A stretch of DNA of 49,744 nucleotides from Croceibacterium_A sp965977975 (GTDB taxonomy: Bacteria > Pseudomonadota > Alphaproteobacteria > Sphingomonadales > Sphingomonadaceae): the NCBI GenBank assembly GCA_965977975.1, contig CBHCZH010000005.1:1-49744 (forward strand), in the 5' to 3' direction. Each line of letters begins with the position of its first letter. Position 1 is the first letter of the stretch. The notes beneath the pieces were generated by a model. The model had not been told where the DNA came from. It saw only the letters and a program-made list of their open reading frames with translations, and made no database searches. Below are positions 8,549 through 15,716 of the stretch, piece after piece. The translations under genes and the position numbers were made by a program.

Positions 8549-11404
8549 ATGCCCGACAAGCAGCACCTCTACCTGGTCGACGGATCGGCCTACATCTTCC
8601 GCGCCTATCACCGGCTGCCGCCGCTGACCAATCCGCACGGCGTGCCGGTCGGCGCGGTCTACGGCTACACCACGATGCTGTGGAAGCTCGCCGACGATCT
8701 CGACAAGGCCGACGGTCCGACCCACCTGGCGGTGATCCTCGACAAAGGCGCGACGTCGTTCCGCAACGCAATCTACGACCAGTATAAGGCCAACCGCCCG
8801 CCGCCGCCCGAAGACCTGGTCCCGCAGTTCCCGCTGATCCGCGACGCGACACGCGCGTTCAGCCTGCCGTGCATCGAGGAGGACAACCTCGAAGCCGACG
8901 ACCTGATCGCCTCCTACGCCAAGGAAGCGACCCGGCGCGGCTGGGACGTGACGATCGTCTCCAGCGACAAGGACCTGATGCAGCTGGTCGGCAAGTGCGC
9001 CGAGCCGCACGACGGTATCGAGGGCGGCTGCATCGACATGCTCGACACGATGAAGAACCAGCGAATCGACATCCCCGAAGTGGTCGAGAAGTTCGGCGTC
9101 GGCCCGGAGCTGGTCGGCGACGTCCTGGCGCTGATGGGCGACAGCGTCGACAACGTGCCCGGCATCTTCGGCATCGGCCCCAAGACCGCCAGCAAGCTGA
9201 TCCAGGATTACGGCAGCCTCACCGCCGCACTCGACGCGGCGCCGGAGATGAAGCCCGGCAAACTGCGCGAGCGGCTGATCGAAGGCCGCGCAATGGCCGA
9301 GCTCAGCCGCGTCCTGGTCCAGCTCAAGGACGATTGCCCGCTACCGATGGCGCTCGAGGATTTCGTGCTCAAGCCGACTCCGCCCGAGCCGCTCGCCGAT
9401 TTCCTCTCGGCGCACGGTTTCACCAGCCTGCTTAAGCGACTCGGCGACGGCAAAGGGAGCCCCGACCGGCCGACCCAGCTCAACCCCGCCAAGCAGGAAC
9501 GCGCGGGAGCGCCGGCCGCGCCGCAGGGCAACCGCCAGCCGCTGCCCGAATGGCCGGCGGTCGACCGCGCGGCTTACGAGACCGTGCAGTCGATGGAACG
9601 GCTCGAGCACTGGATCGCCCGCGCCTTTGCTGCGCGCCTGGTGGCGATCGACACCGAGACCAGCGACCTCGACGCGATGCGCGCCGAGCTGACCGGGATC
9701 AGCATGGCATTGGGTCCCAACGACGCCTGCTACGTGCCCCTCGCCCACGGCGGCAGCGACATGTTCGCCGAGCGGCCGGTCCAGGTCGACAAGGCCGCGG
9801 CGCTCTCGGCCCTGAAGCCGCTGCTCGAGAGCGACGCGGTGCTCAAGGTCGGGCAAAACGCCAAATACGACATCAACATCTTCGCCCGCGCCGGAATCCG
9901 CGTGACGCCGGTCGACGACACGATGATCATCAGCTTCGACCTCGACGCCGGCCGCTCCGAGGAAGGGATCGGCGGCGGGCACGGAATGGACGAACTCAGC
10001 CAACGGCACCTCGGCCACACCACGCTGACCTACAAGGATATCTGCGGCACGGGGAAGAAGCAGATCCCGTTCGGCGAAGTCCCACTCGACCGCGCCACCG
10101 AGTACGCTGCCGAGGACGCCGACGTGACCTGGCGGCTCTACAAGGTCCTCAAGCCGCGCCTCGCGCTCGAAGGCGGCACGCGGGTCTACCAGCGCGTCGA
10201 CCGGCCGCTGCTGCCGGTGGTCGCCGGGATGGAGCGCAACGGCATCAAGGTCGACCGCCAGGCGCTCGCCGGGCTGTCGGAGGAATTCGCCAAAGAGATC
10301 GCCCGGATCGAGGCCGAGATCTACGAATGCTGCGGCCAGCAGTTCACGATCGGCAGCCCGGCGCAGCTCGGCGAGATCCTGTTCGGCAAGATGGGCTACA
10401 AGGGCGGGCGCAAGGGCAAGAGCGGGCAGTATTCGACCGATCAGGCGATCCTCGAGCAGCTCGCCAACCAGGGCGCGCCGGTCGCGCGGCTCGTGCTCGA
10501 CTGGCGCCAGCACACCAAGCTCAGGAGCACTTACACCGAAGCGCTGCAGGCGGCGATAAACCCGGCGACCGGCCGGGTGCACACCTGTTACTCGCTGGTC
10601 GGCGCGCAGACCGGGCGATTGAGCTCGACCGATCCCAACTTGCAGAACATCCCGATCCGCACCGCGATCGGCCGCCGCATCCGCGAGGCGTTCGTCGCCG
10701 AGCCCGGCAATGTCCTCCTCGCCGCCGACTACTCGCAGATCGAGCTGCGCCTCGCCGCGCACATGGCCGATGTGCCGCAGCTGAAGGAGGCGTTCGGCGC
10801 GGGCGAAGATATTCATTCGCGCACCGCGATGGAGATGTTCGGCACCCTCGACCGCGACACGCGCGCGCGCGCCAAGACGGTCAACTTCGCGATCCTCTAC
10901 GGCATCAGCCGCTGGGGCCTCGGCGGGCGGCTCGGCATCGAGGCCGACGAGGCGCAAGGGATCATCGACACCTATTTCCAGCGCTTCCCGGGTATCCAGC
11001 GCTACATCGTCCACACGCTCGAGCAGGTGCGCGAGCGCGGCTATTCGGAGACGCTGTTCGGCCGCAAGACCTGGTTCCCGCGCATCGACGCCAAGATCCC
11101 GCACGAACGCCAGGGCGCTGAGCGCGCCGCGATCAACGCCCCGATCCAGGGCACCAGCGCCGACATCATCAAGCGCGCGATGGCGCGGATGCCGGCGGCG
11201 CTGGCCGATGCCGGGCTAGCCGACGTGAAGATGCTGCTCCAGGTCCACGACGAGCTGGTGTTCGAGCTGCCCGAAGGCGACGTCGCGGCGGCGAGCCCGG
11301 TGATCGAAAGGGTGATGGCCGAGGCCGCGGAACCGGCGGTGAAGCTTGACGTCCCGCTCGGCATCGAGATCGGCACCGGCAAGACCTGGGACGCCGCGCA
11401 CTGA
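8549..11404 (+). CDS. polA: DNA polymerase I
   Basis: A 951-residue three-domain polymerase for Okazaki-fragment maturation and repair. Residues ~1-290 are the 5'-3' exonuclease (VDGSAYIFRAYH, YKANRPPPP, DNLEADDLIASYA, GDSVDNVPGIFGIGPKTA). Residues ~340-540 are the 3'-5' proofreading domain, which looks active (VAIDTETSDLDAM, GQNAKYDINIF, YAAEDADVTWRLY). The C-terminal part is the family A polymerase with motif A (AADYSQIELR), motif B (RARAKTVNFAILYG) and motif C (VHDELVFE). All catalytic acidic residues are visible. It is transcribed alone. Confidence 0.98.
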   Translation: MPDKQHLYLVDGSAYIFRAYHRLPPLTNPHGVPVGAVYGYTTMLWKLADDLDKADGPTHLAVILDKGATSFRNAIYDQYKANRPPPPEDLVPQFPLIRDATRAFSLPCIEEDNLEADDLIASYAKEATRRGWDVTIVSSDKDLMQLVGKCAEPHDGIEGGCIDMLDTMKNQRIDIPEVVEKFGVGPELVGDVLALMGDSVDNVPGIFGIGPKTASKLIQDYGSLTAALDAAPEMKPGKLRERLIEGRAMAELSRVLVQLKDDCPLPMALEDFVLKPTPPEPLADFLSAHGFTSLLKRLGDGKGSPDRPTQLNPAKQERAGAPAAPQGNRQPLPEWPAVDRAAYETVQSMERLEHWIARAFAARLVAIDTETSDLDAMRAELTGISMALGPNDACYVPLAHGGSDMFAERPVQVDKAAALSALKPLLESDAVLKVGQNAKYDINIFARAGIRVTPVDDTMIISFDLDAGRSEEGIGGGHGMDELSQRHLGHTTLTYKDICGTGKKQIPFGEVPLDRATEYAAEDADVTWRLYKVLKPRLALEGGTRVYQRVDRPLLPVVAGMERNGIKVDRQALAGLSEEFAKEIARIEAEIYECCGQQFTIGSPAQLGEILFGKMGYKGGRKGKSGQYSTDQAILEQLANQGAPVARLVLDWRQHTKLRSTYTEALQAAINPATGRVHTCYSLVGAQTGRLSSTDPNLQNIPIRTAIGRRIREAFVAEPGNVLLAADYSQIELRLAAHMADVPQLKEAFGAGEDIHSRTAMEMFGTLDRDTRARAKTVNFAILYGISRWGLGGRLGIEADEAQGIIDTYFQRFPGIQRYIVHTLEQVRERGYSETLFGRKTWFPRIDAKIPHERQGAERAAINAPIQGTSADIIKRAMARMPAALADAGLADVKMLLQVHDELVFELPEGDVAAASPVIERVMAEAAEPAVKLDVPLGIEIGTGKTWDAAH

Positions 11405-11553
11405 TCCCTCCCCTCTCGCCCCTCGACTGGCTGGGGACATGCTTGCGGGAGGCGCGGGTGCGAGTGTGTGTCGGCCACCGACGCGCGAGCCACCGCCAAG
11501 CTCGCATTGAGTTGGCAGCGGTTCGATTTGCGACCGACCGATCTTGCCGGAAC

Positions 11554-13134
11554 CTAGCGGAGATCGGTCCAAGCCACCTCGAACCGAGCGAGGTACTTCC
11601 GCAACCGGTCAGCGTCGTTGGTCGACGCGCGTTGTTTGCGCGAAGCAGTGAACAAGGCCCGGCCGGCTTCGGAGAGAGAACGGCTCGCGCGACAGACGCG
11701 GATCACTTCGGCCAGCTGGACGCGATCGAACGGATCGATAGCTGTTAGCCGATCGGCGGGGATCAGGTCGGCCAAGGGGTCATCGCTCGCCTTGCCGGCC
11801 CATAACCGCTTAAGCCGGGTAAGTTCAGCCTCGACGCAATCCTTGTCGATCCGACCGTTGGGGCTGAGCGTGGCCATGCGCGTCACGCTAGCGGCAAGGT
11901 CGCGGAAGTTGCCGGCCCATTCCGCCGAGGGCCCTACAGCGAAGGCAAGGTACCGTTCGCGCGCCTCTTTGTTGAAGGTCGCGCGGGTGCCCTCGCGTTC
12001 GGCAAAGCGGTCGAGCTCGTAGTCAAGATTGGGCTCGATATCCTCGCGGCGCTCGGCGAGGCCCGGCAGGCGGAACGTCCACAGATTGAGACGCGCAAAC
12101 AAGTCCTCGCGGAAGCGGCCTTCGGCGACGGCGGTCACCAGGTCGGAGTTGGTGCCAGCGATCAGCTGGAACTGGCTCTCGGCCTCGCGGTCCGCGCCGA
12201 CCGGCAGAAAGCGCCCTTCTTCGATCGCGCACAGGATCATCGCCTGCTCGTCGAGCCCGAGCTCGCCGATCTCGTCGAGGAACAACATCCCGCCGTCAGC
12301 GGTGCGCAGCAGGCCGGCGCGATCGGCGACGGCGCCGGTGAAGGCGCCCTTCTTGTGGCCGAACAGCGCCGACATCGCGGAATCGCCCTTGAGCGTCGCG
12401 CAGTTGACCTCGACGAAATCGCCCTGGACCTGGTGGCGCAGCCGCTTGAGCTCGTAGACCCGCCGCGCCAGCTGGCTCTTACCTGCCCCGGTCGGCCCCA
12501 TCAGCAGCAGCGGCGCGCGGCTGCGGCCGGCGACCTGTTCGATCTCGTCGATCATCGTGTTGAAGGCGAGGTTGCGGGTCTCGATTCCGCTTTTGAGAAA
12601 CGAGGTGCTCTCGGCGCTCGCCACCGCGAAGCGGGTCGCAATGCTGTCATAGCGCGACAGGTCGAGATCGATCGAGTTCCAGGTCCCGACCGCGTCCGGT
12701 TTGCCGCGGTTCGGCTGGGTCTGCAGCAGCTTGCCGGGCAGATAGCGGGCCTCGGTCAGCAGGAACAGACAGATCTGCGCCACGTGCGTGCCGGTGGTAA
12801 TGTGGATCAGGTAATCCTCGGCATCCGGGTCGAACGGGAACGCGCGCGCGAAGTCGAGCAGCTTGCCGTAGACTTCCTCGAAGTCCCACGGGTCGTCGAA
12901 GTCGAGCAAGTGCGGATCGACCTTCGTCTCCGGCGAGACATCGGCGATGTCGGTGGTGATGTATTCGGCAAGTCGGCGATGGACGGTGCCGTGCAGCAGC
13001 ACGAGCCGGTCGACGCGCAAGTCCTCGTGCATGCAAAGGCCGACGGTCGGGCGCCACTTATTCCAGCGCGACGGGCCGAACTTCGACGCGTCGAGGGTCG
13101 AGCCGAGGAAGCCAATTACAGTCAGCGGGCGCAT
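11554..13134 (-). CDS. rtcR: RtcR, sigma-54 activator of the RNA repair operon with CARF-like sensor
   Basis: A 526-residue bacterial enhancer-binding protein. Residues ~1-180 match the RtcR sensor domain, which has a CARF-like Rossmann fold (VIGFLGSTLD, VLLHGT, IHITTGTHVAQICLFLL). The AAA+ core follows, with Walker A GPTGAGKS, the sigma-54 contact loop GAFTGA, Walker B GMLFLDEIGE and the arginine-finger segment FREDLFARLNLW. The C-terminal ~70 residues hold a helix-turn-helix-like region. RtcR is known to switch on rtcBA; RNA ends or tRNA fragments carrying 2',3'-cyclic phosphate have been reported as the signal. It is divergent from rsr across 257 bases. ATG 13134 is preferred over GTG 13137, with AAGAG upstream. 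Confidence 0.95.
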   Translation of the reverse strand: MRPLTVIGFLGSTLDASKFGPSRWNKWRPTVGLCMHEDLRVDRLVLLHGTVHRRLAEYITTDIADVSPETKVDPHLLDFDDPWDFEEVYGKLLDFARAFPFDPDAEDYLIHITTGTHVAQICLFLLTEARYLPGKLLQTQPNRGKPDAVGTWNSIDLDLSRYDSIATRFAVASAESTSFLKSGIETRNLAFNTMIDEIEQVAGRSRAPLLLMGPTGAGKSQLARRVYELKRLRHQVQGDFVEVNCATLKGDSAMSALFGHKKGAFTGAVADRAGLLRTADGGMLFLDEIGELGLDEQAMILCAIEEGRFLPVGADREAESQFQLIAGTNSDLVTAVAEGRFREDLFARLNLWTFRLPGLAERREDIEPNLDYELDRFAEREGTRATFNKEARERYLAFAVGPSAEWAGNFRDLAASVTRMATLSPNGRIDKDCVEAELTRLKRLWAGKASDDPLADLIPADRLTAIDPFDRVQLAEVIRVCRASRSLSEAGRALFTASRKQRASTNDADRLRKYLARFEVAWTDLR

Positions 13135-13274
13135 CACGCTCTTATATCAATATATATACTACGATACCATAGGCGCGCAAATTGAGCGCGCGCATCAAAA
13201 TCTCGTTCGCGCCATCTCTCCAAGAGATCTTGTTTTACAGATAGATAAGTCGATTTGGCAGCCTTGCATCGAAT

Positions 13275-13291
13275 TTGGCACGCCTCATGCT
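13275..13291 (+). promoter_or_regulatory. Sigma-54 promoter of the rsr-Y RNA-rtcBA operon
   Basis: TTGGCACGCCTCATGCT fits the -24/-12 consensus (TGGCAC-N5-TTGC) at nearly all key bases. The GG starts at 13277 and the GC at 13289, the required 12-base spacing. Transcription should start near 13302, giving a ~90-base leader before rsr. The divergent gene encodes a sigma-54 activator and rpoN lies at 39847, so the assignment is well supported by context. RtcR would bind upstream in the AT-rich stretch 13140-13250; I could not define its site. Confidence 0.85.
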
Positions 13292-13391
13292 CTGTAAGAT
13301 GTGTCGGGTCGGTCGAACAGCCCGGCAGCAAGCGGGAAAGGGGCGGCCGGAATGGGCCGGCCGCCCAAATCCCCAAGGATGGAGTTGGACG

Positions 13392-14951
13392 ATGGCCAAC
13401 AAGAACCTGTTTTCTTCGGCGGTGGCGAAGATCTTGCCGCGCGCCGACACGATCAACCAGGCCGGCGGGACTGCCTATGCCTATGGCCCGGAGGCCAAGC
13501 TCGCGCAGCTTGCCGCGACGGGCACGCTGTCGGACGGCTTTTATGCCGGCGCCGAAGCGCAGCTCGCCGAGGTGCTCGATGCGGCTTGGCAGGTCGATGC
13601 CGAGTTTGTCGCCAAGGCGGCGGTCTACGCCCGCCAGTCGGGCGCGATGAAGGACATGCCGGCGCTGCTTACCGCGGTTCTGACGATGTCGGACCCGGAC
13701 CTTTCGGTGCGAGTGTTCAAGCGCGTCATCGATAACGGCCGCATGCTGCGCACGTTCGTGCAGATCATGCGTTCGGGCCAGACCGGGCGCACGTCGCTCG
13801 GCTCGCGTCCCAAGCGCCTCGTGCGCGAGTGGCTCGAGCAGGCCTCGATCCGCAGCCTGATGCGAGCGGCGACGGGCAACGACCCGAGCCTCGCGGATAT
13901 CGTGCGTATGGTCCACCCGGCTCCGGCTTCGGCCGAACGGCGCGCGTTCTACGGCTGGCTGATCGGCAAGCCGTACGACCTCGCCGCGCTGCCGGCGGAG
14001 ATCGCGGCGTTCGAGGCGTGGAAGCGCGATCCGTCGCGACCGCTGCCCGATGTGCCGTTCGAGTGGCTGACCTCGTTCCCGCTAACCGCGGAACAATGGG
14101 GTGAGCTGGCCGGACGCATGGGCTGGCAGGCGCTGCGCATGAACCTCAACACGCTCGCCCGTAACGGCGCCTTTGCGGTGCCGGGCGTGACGGAGCAGGT
14201 TGCAGCGCGGCTCGCCGACGCCGACGCGCTCGCGAAGGTCAAGCCGGCGCCGTACCAGCTGATGGTCGCGCTCGGCCAGGCCGGAGACGGTGTCCCGCTG
14301 GCGGTGCAGGCGGCGCTGGAAACGGCGCTGGAGGTTTCGCTGGCGAAGGTGCCGGCGCTCGCGGGCAACGTCGTTGTCTGTCCGGACGTCTCGGGCTCGA
14401 TGAGCTCGCCGGCGACCGGCTATCGCAAGGGCGCAAGCTCGGCGGTTCGTTGTATCGACATCGCGGCGCTGGTCGCGGCGGCGGTGCTGCGTACCAACCG
14501 CCAGGCGCGCGTGTTGCCGTTCGAGTGCGGCGTGGTCGACGTCACGCTCGATGCCAATGCCCGCGTCGCGGTGAATGCCGCGAAGCTGGCGGCGATCGGC
14601 GGGGGCGGGACCAACGTCTCGGCTCCGCTGGCCCTGCTCAACCGCGAGCAGGCCAAGGTCGATACGGTCGTGATCGTCTCGGACAACGAGTCGTGGATCG
14701 ATTCGGCCCGGCCGTGGGCGCGTGAGACCGCGACGACGACGATGAGCGAGTGGAACAAGCTGAAGGCCCGGAACCCGGGCGCGAAGCTGATCTGCATCGA
14801 CATCCAGCCGTACGGCACCACGCAGGCCAAGAGCCGCGAGGACATCATGAATGTCGGTGGCTTCACCGACGCGGTGTTCGACGCGATGGCGCGGTTCGCC
14901 AAGGGCGAGACGCGCGATTGGGTCGAGATCGTCAACCAGGTGGAGGTATGA
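13392..14951 (+). CDS. rsr: Rsr, bacterial Ro60 orthologue (TROVE and vWA domains)
   Basis: A 519-residue RNA-binding protein. Residues ~1-300 form the TROVE domain, a HEAT-repeat ring that binds Y RNAs on its outside and RNA 3' ends through its hole (AGGTAYAYGPEAKLAQLAATG near the start of the domain, RVFKRVIDNGRMLRTFVQIMR). Residues ~325-519 form a vWA-like domain with an intact metal-ion site (PDVSGSMSS, GGGGTNVSAPL, VIVSDNESW). In other bacteria Rsr with Y RNA serves RNA degradation and rRNA maturation together with PNPase. ATG at 13392 follows AAGGATGGAG; the frame is open further upstream, but that part overlaps the sigma-54 promoter. Y RNA unit 1 starts 3 bases after its stop. Confidence 0.96.
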   Translation: MANKNLFSSAVAKILPRADTINQAGGTAYAYGPEAKLAQLAATGTLSDGFYAGAEAQLAEVLDAAWQVDAEFVAKAAVYARQSGAMKDMPALLTAVLTMSDPDLSVRVFKRVIDNGRMLRTFVQIMRSGQTGRTSLGSRPKRLVREWLEQASIRSLMRAATGNDPSLADIVRMVHPAPASAERRAFYGWLIGKPYDLAALPAEIAAFEAWKRDPSRPLPDVPFEWLTSFPLTAEQWGELAGRMGWQALRMNLNTLARNGAFAVPGVTEQVAARLADADALAKVKPAPYQLMVALGQAGDGVPLAVQAALETALEVSLAKVPALAGNVVVCPDVSGSMSSPATGYRKGASSAVRCIDIAALVAAAVLRTNRQARVLPFECGVVDVTLDANARVAVNAAKLAAIGGGGTNVSAPLALLNREQAKVDTVVIVSDNESWIDSARPWARETATTTMSEWNKLKARNPGAKLICIDIQPYGTTQAKSREDIMNVGGFTDAVFDAMARFAKGETRDWVEIVNQVEV

Positions 14952-14954
14952 AAC

Positions 14955-15108
14955 GAAGCGTCATGGCGAATGCCGGGAAGGACTACACTTCTCACGTTGG
15001 AAATGCGGGTTCGAATCCCGCCTGCCCGGCAACGGGCAGTAGTATAACTGGAAGTACGCCAGCCCTTCGGGGCGATGTCTTTTCCAAACCTCGTCGCCGT
15101 GACGCTTC
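14955..15108 (+). ncRNA. Y RNA-like unit 1 (YrlA type, tRNA-like module complete)
   Basis: Outer stem 14955-14969 pairs with 15094-15108 over 15 bp (one U-G). The AATGCC internal loop and inner helix GGAAGGAC (14976-14983) with GUCUUUUCC (15077-15085) follow. Inside is a permuted tRNA body: T arm GCGGG-TTCGAAT-CCCGC (15005-15021), 7-bp acceptor CTGCCCG/CGGGCAG (15022-15028/15033-15039) capped by a GCAA tetraloop, U8-A9 at 15040-15041, then D arm GTAT-AACTGGAA-GTAC (15042-15057). A small GCCC-TTCG-GGGC hairpin (15062-15073) sits after the D arm. It lies directly behind rsr, as Y RNA genes often do, and should bind Rsr through the outer stem. Confidence 0.85.
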
Positions 15109-15120
15109 ATCGACTAGTTT

Positions 15121-15284
15121 TCAGGATCGTGGCGAATGCCGGTGGGACTACATGTCACCAGGAAGGCCCGACGAGTAAAGCGCCCCAGCGCCCGCAAGGG
15201 ATTGGGGAGATGCGGGTTCGAATCCCGCCTTGGCAATGTAGCTTAAGGGCCGCCGTCTCATCATTTCTCGTCGCCACGTCCCGA
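15121..15284 (+). ncRNA. Y RNA-like unit 2 (degenerate acceptor and D arm, extra arm)
   Basis: Outer stem CGTGGCGA/TCGCCACG (15128-15135/15271-15278) extends with a bulged T to about 15121/15284. Inner helix GGTGGGAC (15141-15148) pairs with GTCTCATC (15255-15262) using two G-U pairs. The T arm is canonical (15212-15228). The acceptor is reduced to a few bases and the D arm to GCT-TAAG-GGC (15241-15250). An additional arm stands before the T arm: CCCCA/TGGGG enclosing CCC-GCAA-GGG (15183-15207). This is the longest unit, about 164 bases. Confidence 0.8.
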
Positions 15285-15291
15285 CGGAACA

Positions 15292-15418
15292 TCACGGCGA
15301 ATGCCAGTGGAACTACATTGGACTTCAGGGTCGGCGGTTCGAATCCGCCCCCGGCTTCGACCGGGTAGCTCAGTTGGATAGAGCATGGAGCCGTTTCACG
15401 ACCAACTCGTCGCCGTGA
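15292..15418 (+). ncRNA. Y RNA-like unit 3 (textbook D arm)
   Basis: Outer stem TCACGGCGA (15292-15300) pairs perfectly with TCGCCGTGA (15410-15418). Inner helix GTGGAAC (15307-15313) pairs with GTTTCAC (15393-15399). Tertiary-module parts are T arm GGCGG-TTCGAAT-CCGCC (15333-15349), a 5-bp acceptor CCCGG/CCGGG with loop CTTCGA (15350-15365), U8-A9, and D arm GCTC-AGTTGGATA-GAGC (15368-15384), which is indistinguishable from a genuine tRNA D arm including the GG pair. Confidence 0.85.
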
Positions 15419-15433
15419 CCCGAGACTTGAAAA

Positions 15434-15565
15434 CCATGGCGAATGCCTGACGGACTACATGGACTGTCAATCCCCGGACGCGGGTTCGAATCCCGCCGGG
15501 CCGGCCACTATCGGCTCGTAGCTCAGCGGTAGAGCGGGACGTCTGTCGAACACTCGTCGCCATGG
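15434..15565 (+). ncRNA. Y RNA-like unit 4 (full permuted tRNA body with encoded GCCA)
   Basis: Outer stem CCATGGCGA (15434-15442) pairs with TCGCCATGG (15557-15565). Inner helix TGACGGAC (15448-15455) pairs with GTCTGTCG (15541-15548). The T arm is GCGGG-TTCGAAT-CCCGC (15480-15496). A 7-bp acceptor, CGGGCCG (15497-15503) with CGGCTCG (15512-15518), is joined by the loop GCCACTAT, so the 3' acceptor strand is followed by a discriminator G and CCA exactly as at a mature tRNA end. U8-A9 and D arm GCTC-AGCGGTA-GAGC (15521-15535) complete it. This is the most tRNA-like member of the array. Confidence 0.87.
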
Positions 15566-15577
15566 AACCCATTCGAC

Positions 15578-15705
15578 GCTGGCGAATGCCGGCGGGACTA
15601 CAGGGTCAGAGCGCCTGTGAAAGCAGGAGGTCGGCGGTTCAAGCCCGCCCCCGGAGCAATCCGGTGTAGCTCAGCAAAACTGTCCCGCCACCAATCGTCG
15701 CCAGC
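15578..15705 (+). ncRNA. Y RNA-like unit 5 (tRNA-Ala-like remnant, D arm eroded)
   Basis: Outer stem GCTGGCGA/TCGCCAGC (15578-15585/15698-15705) and a perfect 8-bp inner helix GGCGGGAC/GTCCCGCC (15591-15598/15682-15689). Between inner helix and T arm is AGAGCGC, a CCTG/CAGG stem (15614-15617/15624-15627) and AGGTC, which resembles the end of a D stem, anticodon stem and variable loop of a tRNA-Ala. The T arm is GGCGG-TTCAAGC-CCGCC (15633-15649). The acceptor (about 6 bp with a bulge) is capped by GCAA. Only the 5' strand of the D arm (TAGCTCAGC) remains. Confidence 0.82.
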
Positions 15706-15716
15706 ACATTCAATCG

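Noticed and set aside
13255..13267. Second sigma-54 promoter TTGGCAGCCTTGC
   Set aside because: GG and GC are only 9 bases apart; sigma-54 needs the GG and GC elements 12 bases apart, as at 13277/13289.
15075..15368. Small open frames through the Y RNA block
   Set aside because: They have no ribosome-binding sites and cross several structured units; base conservation follows RNA pairing, not codons.
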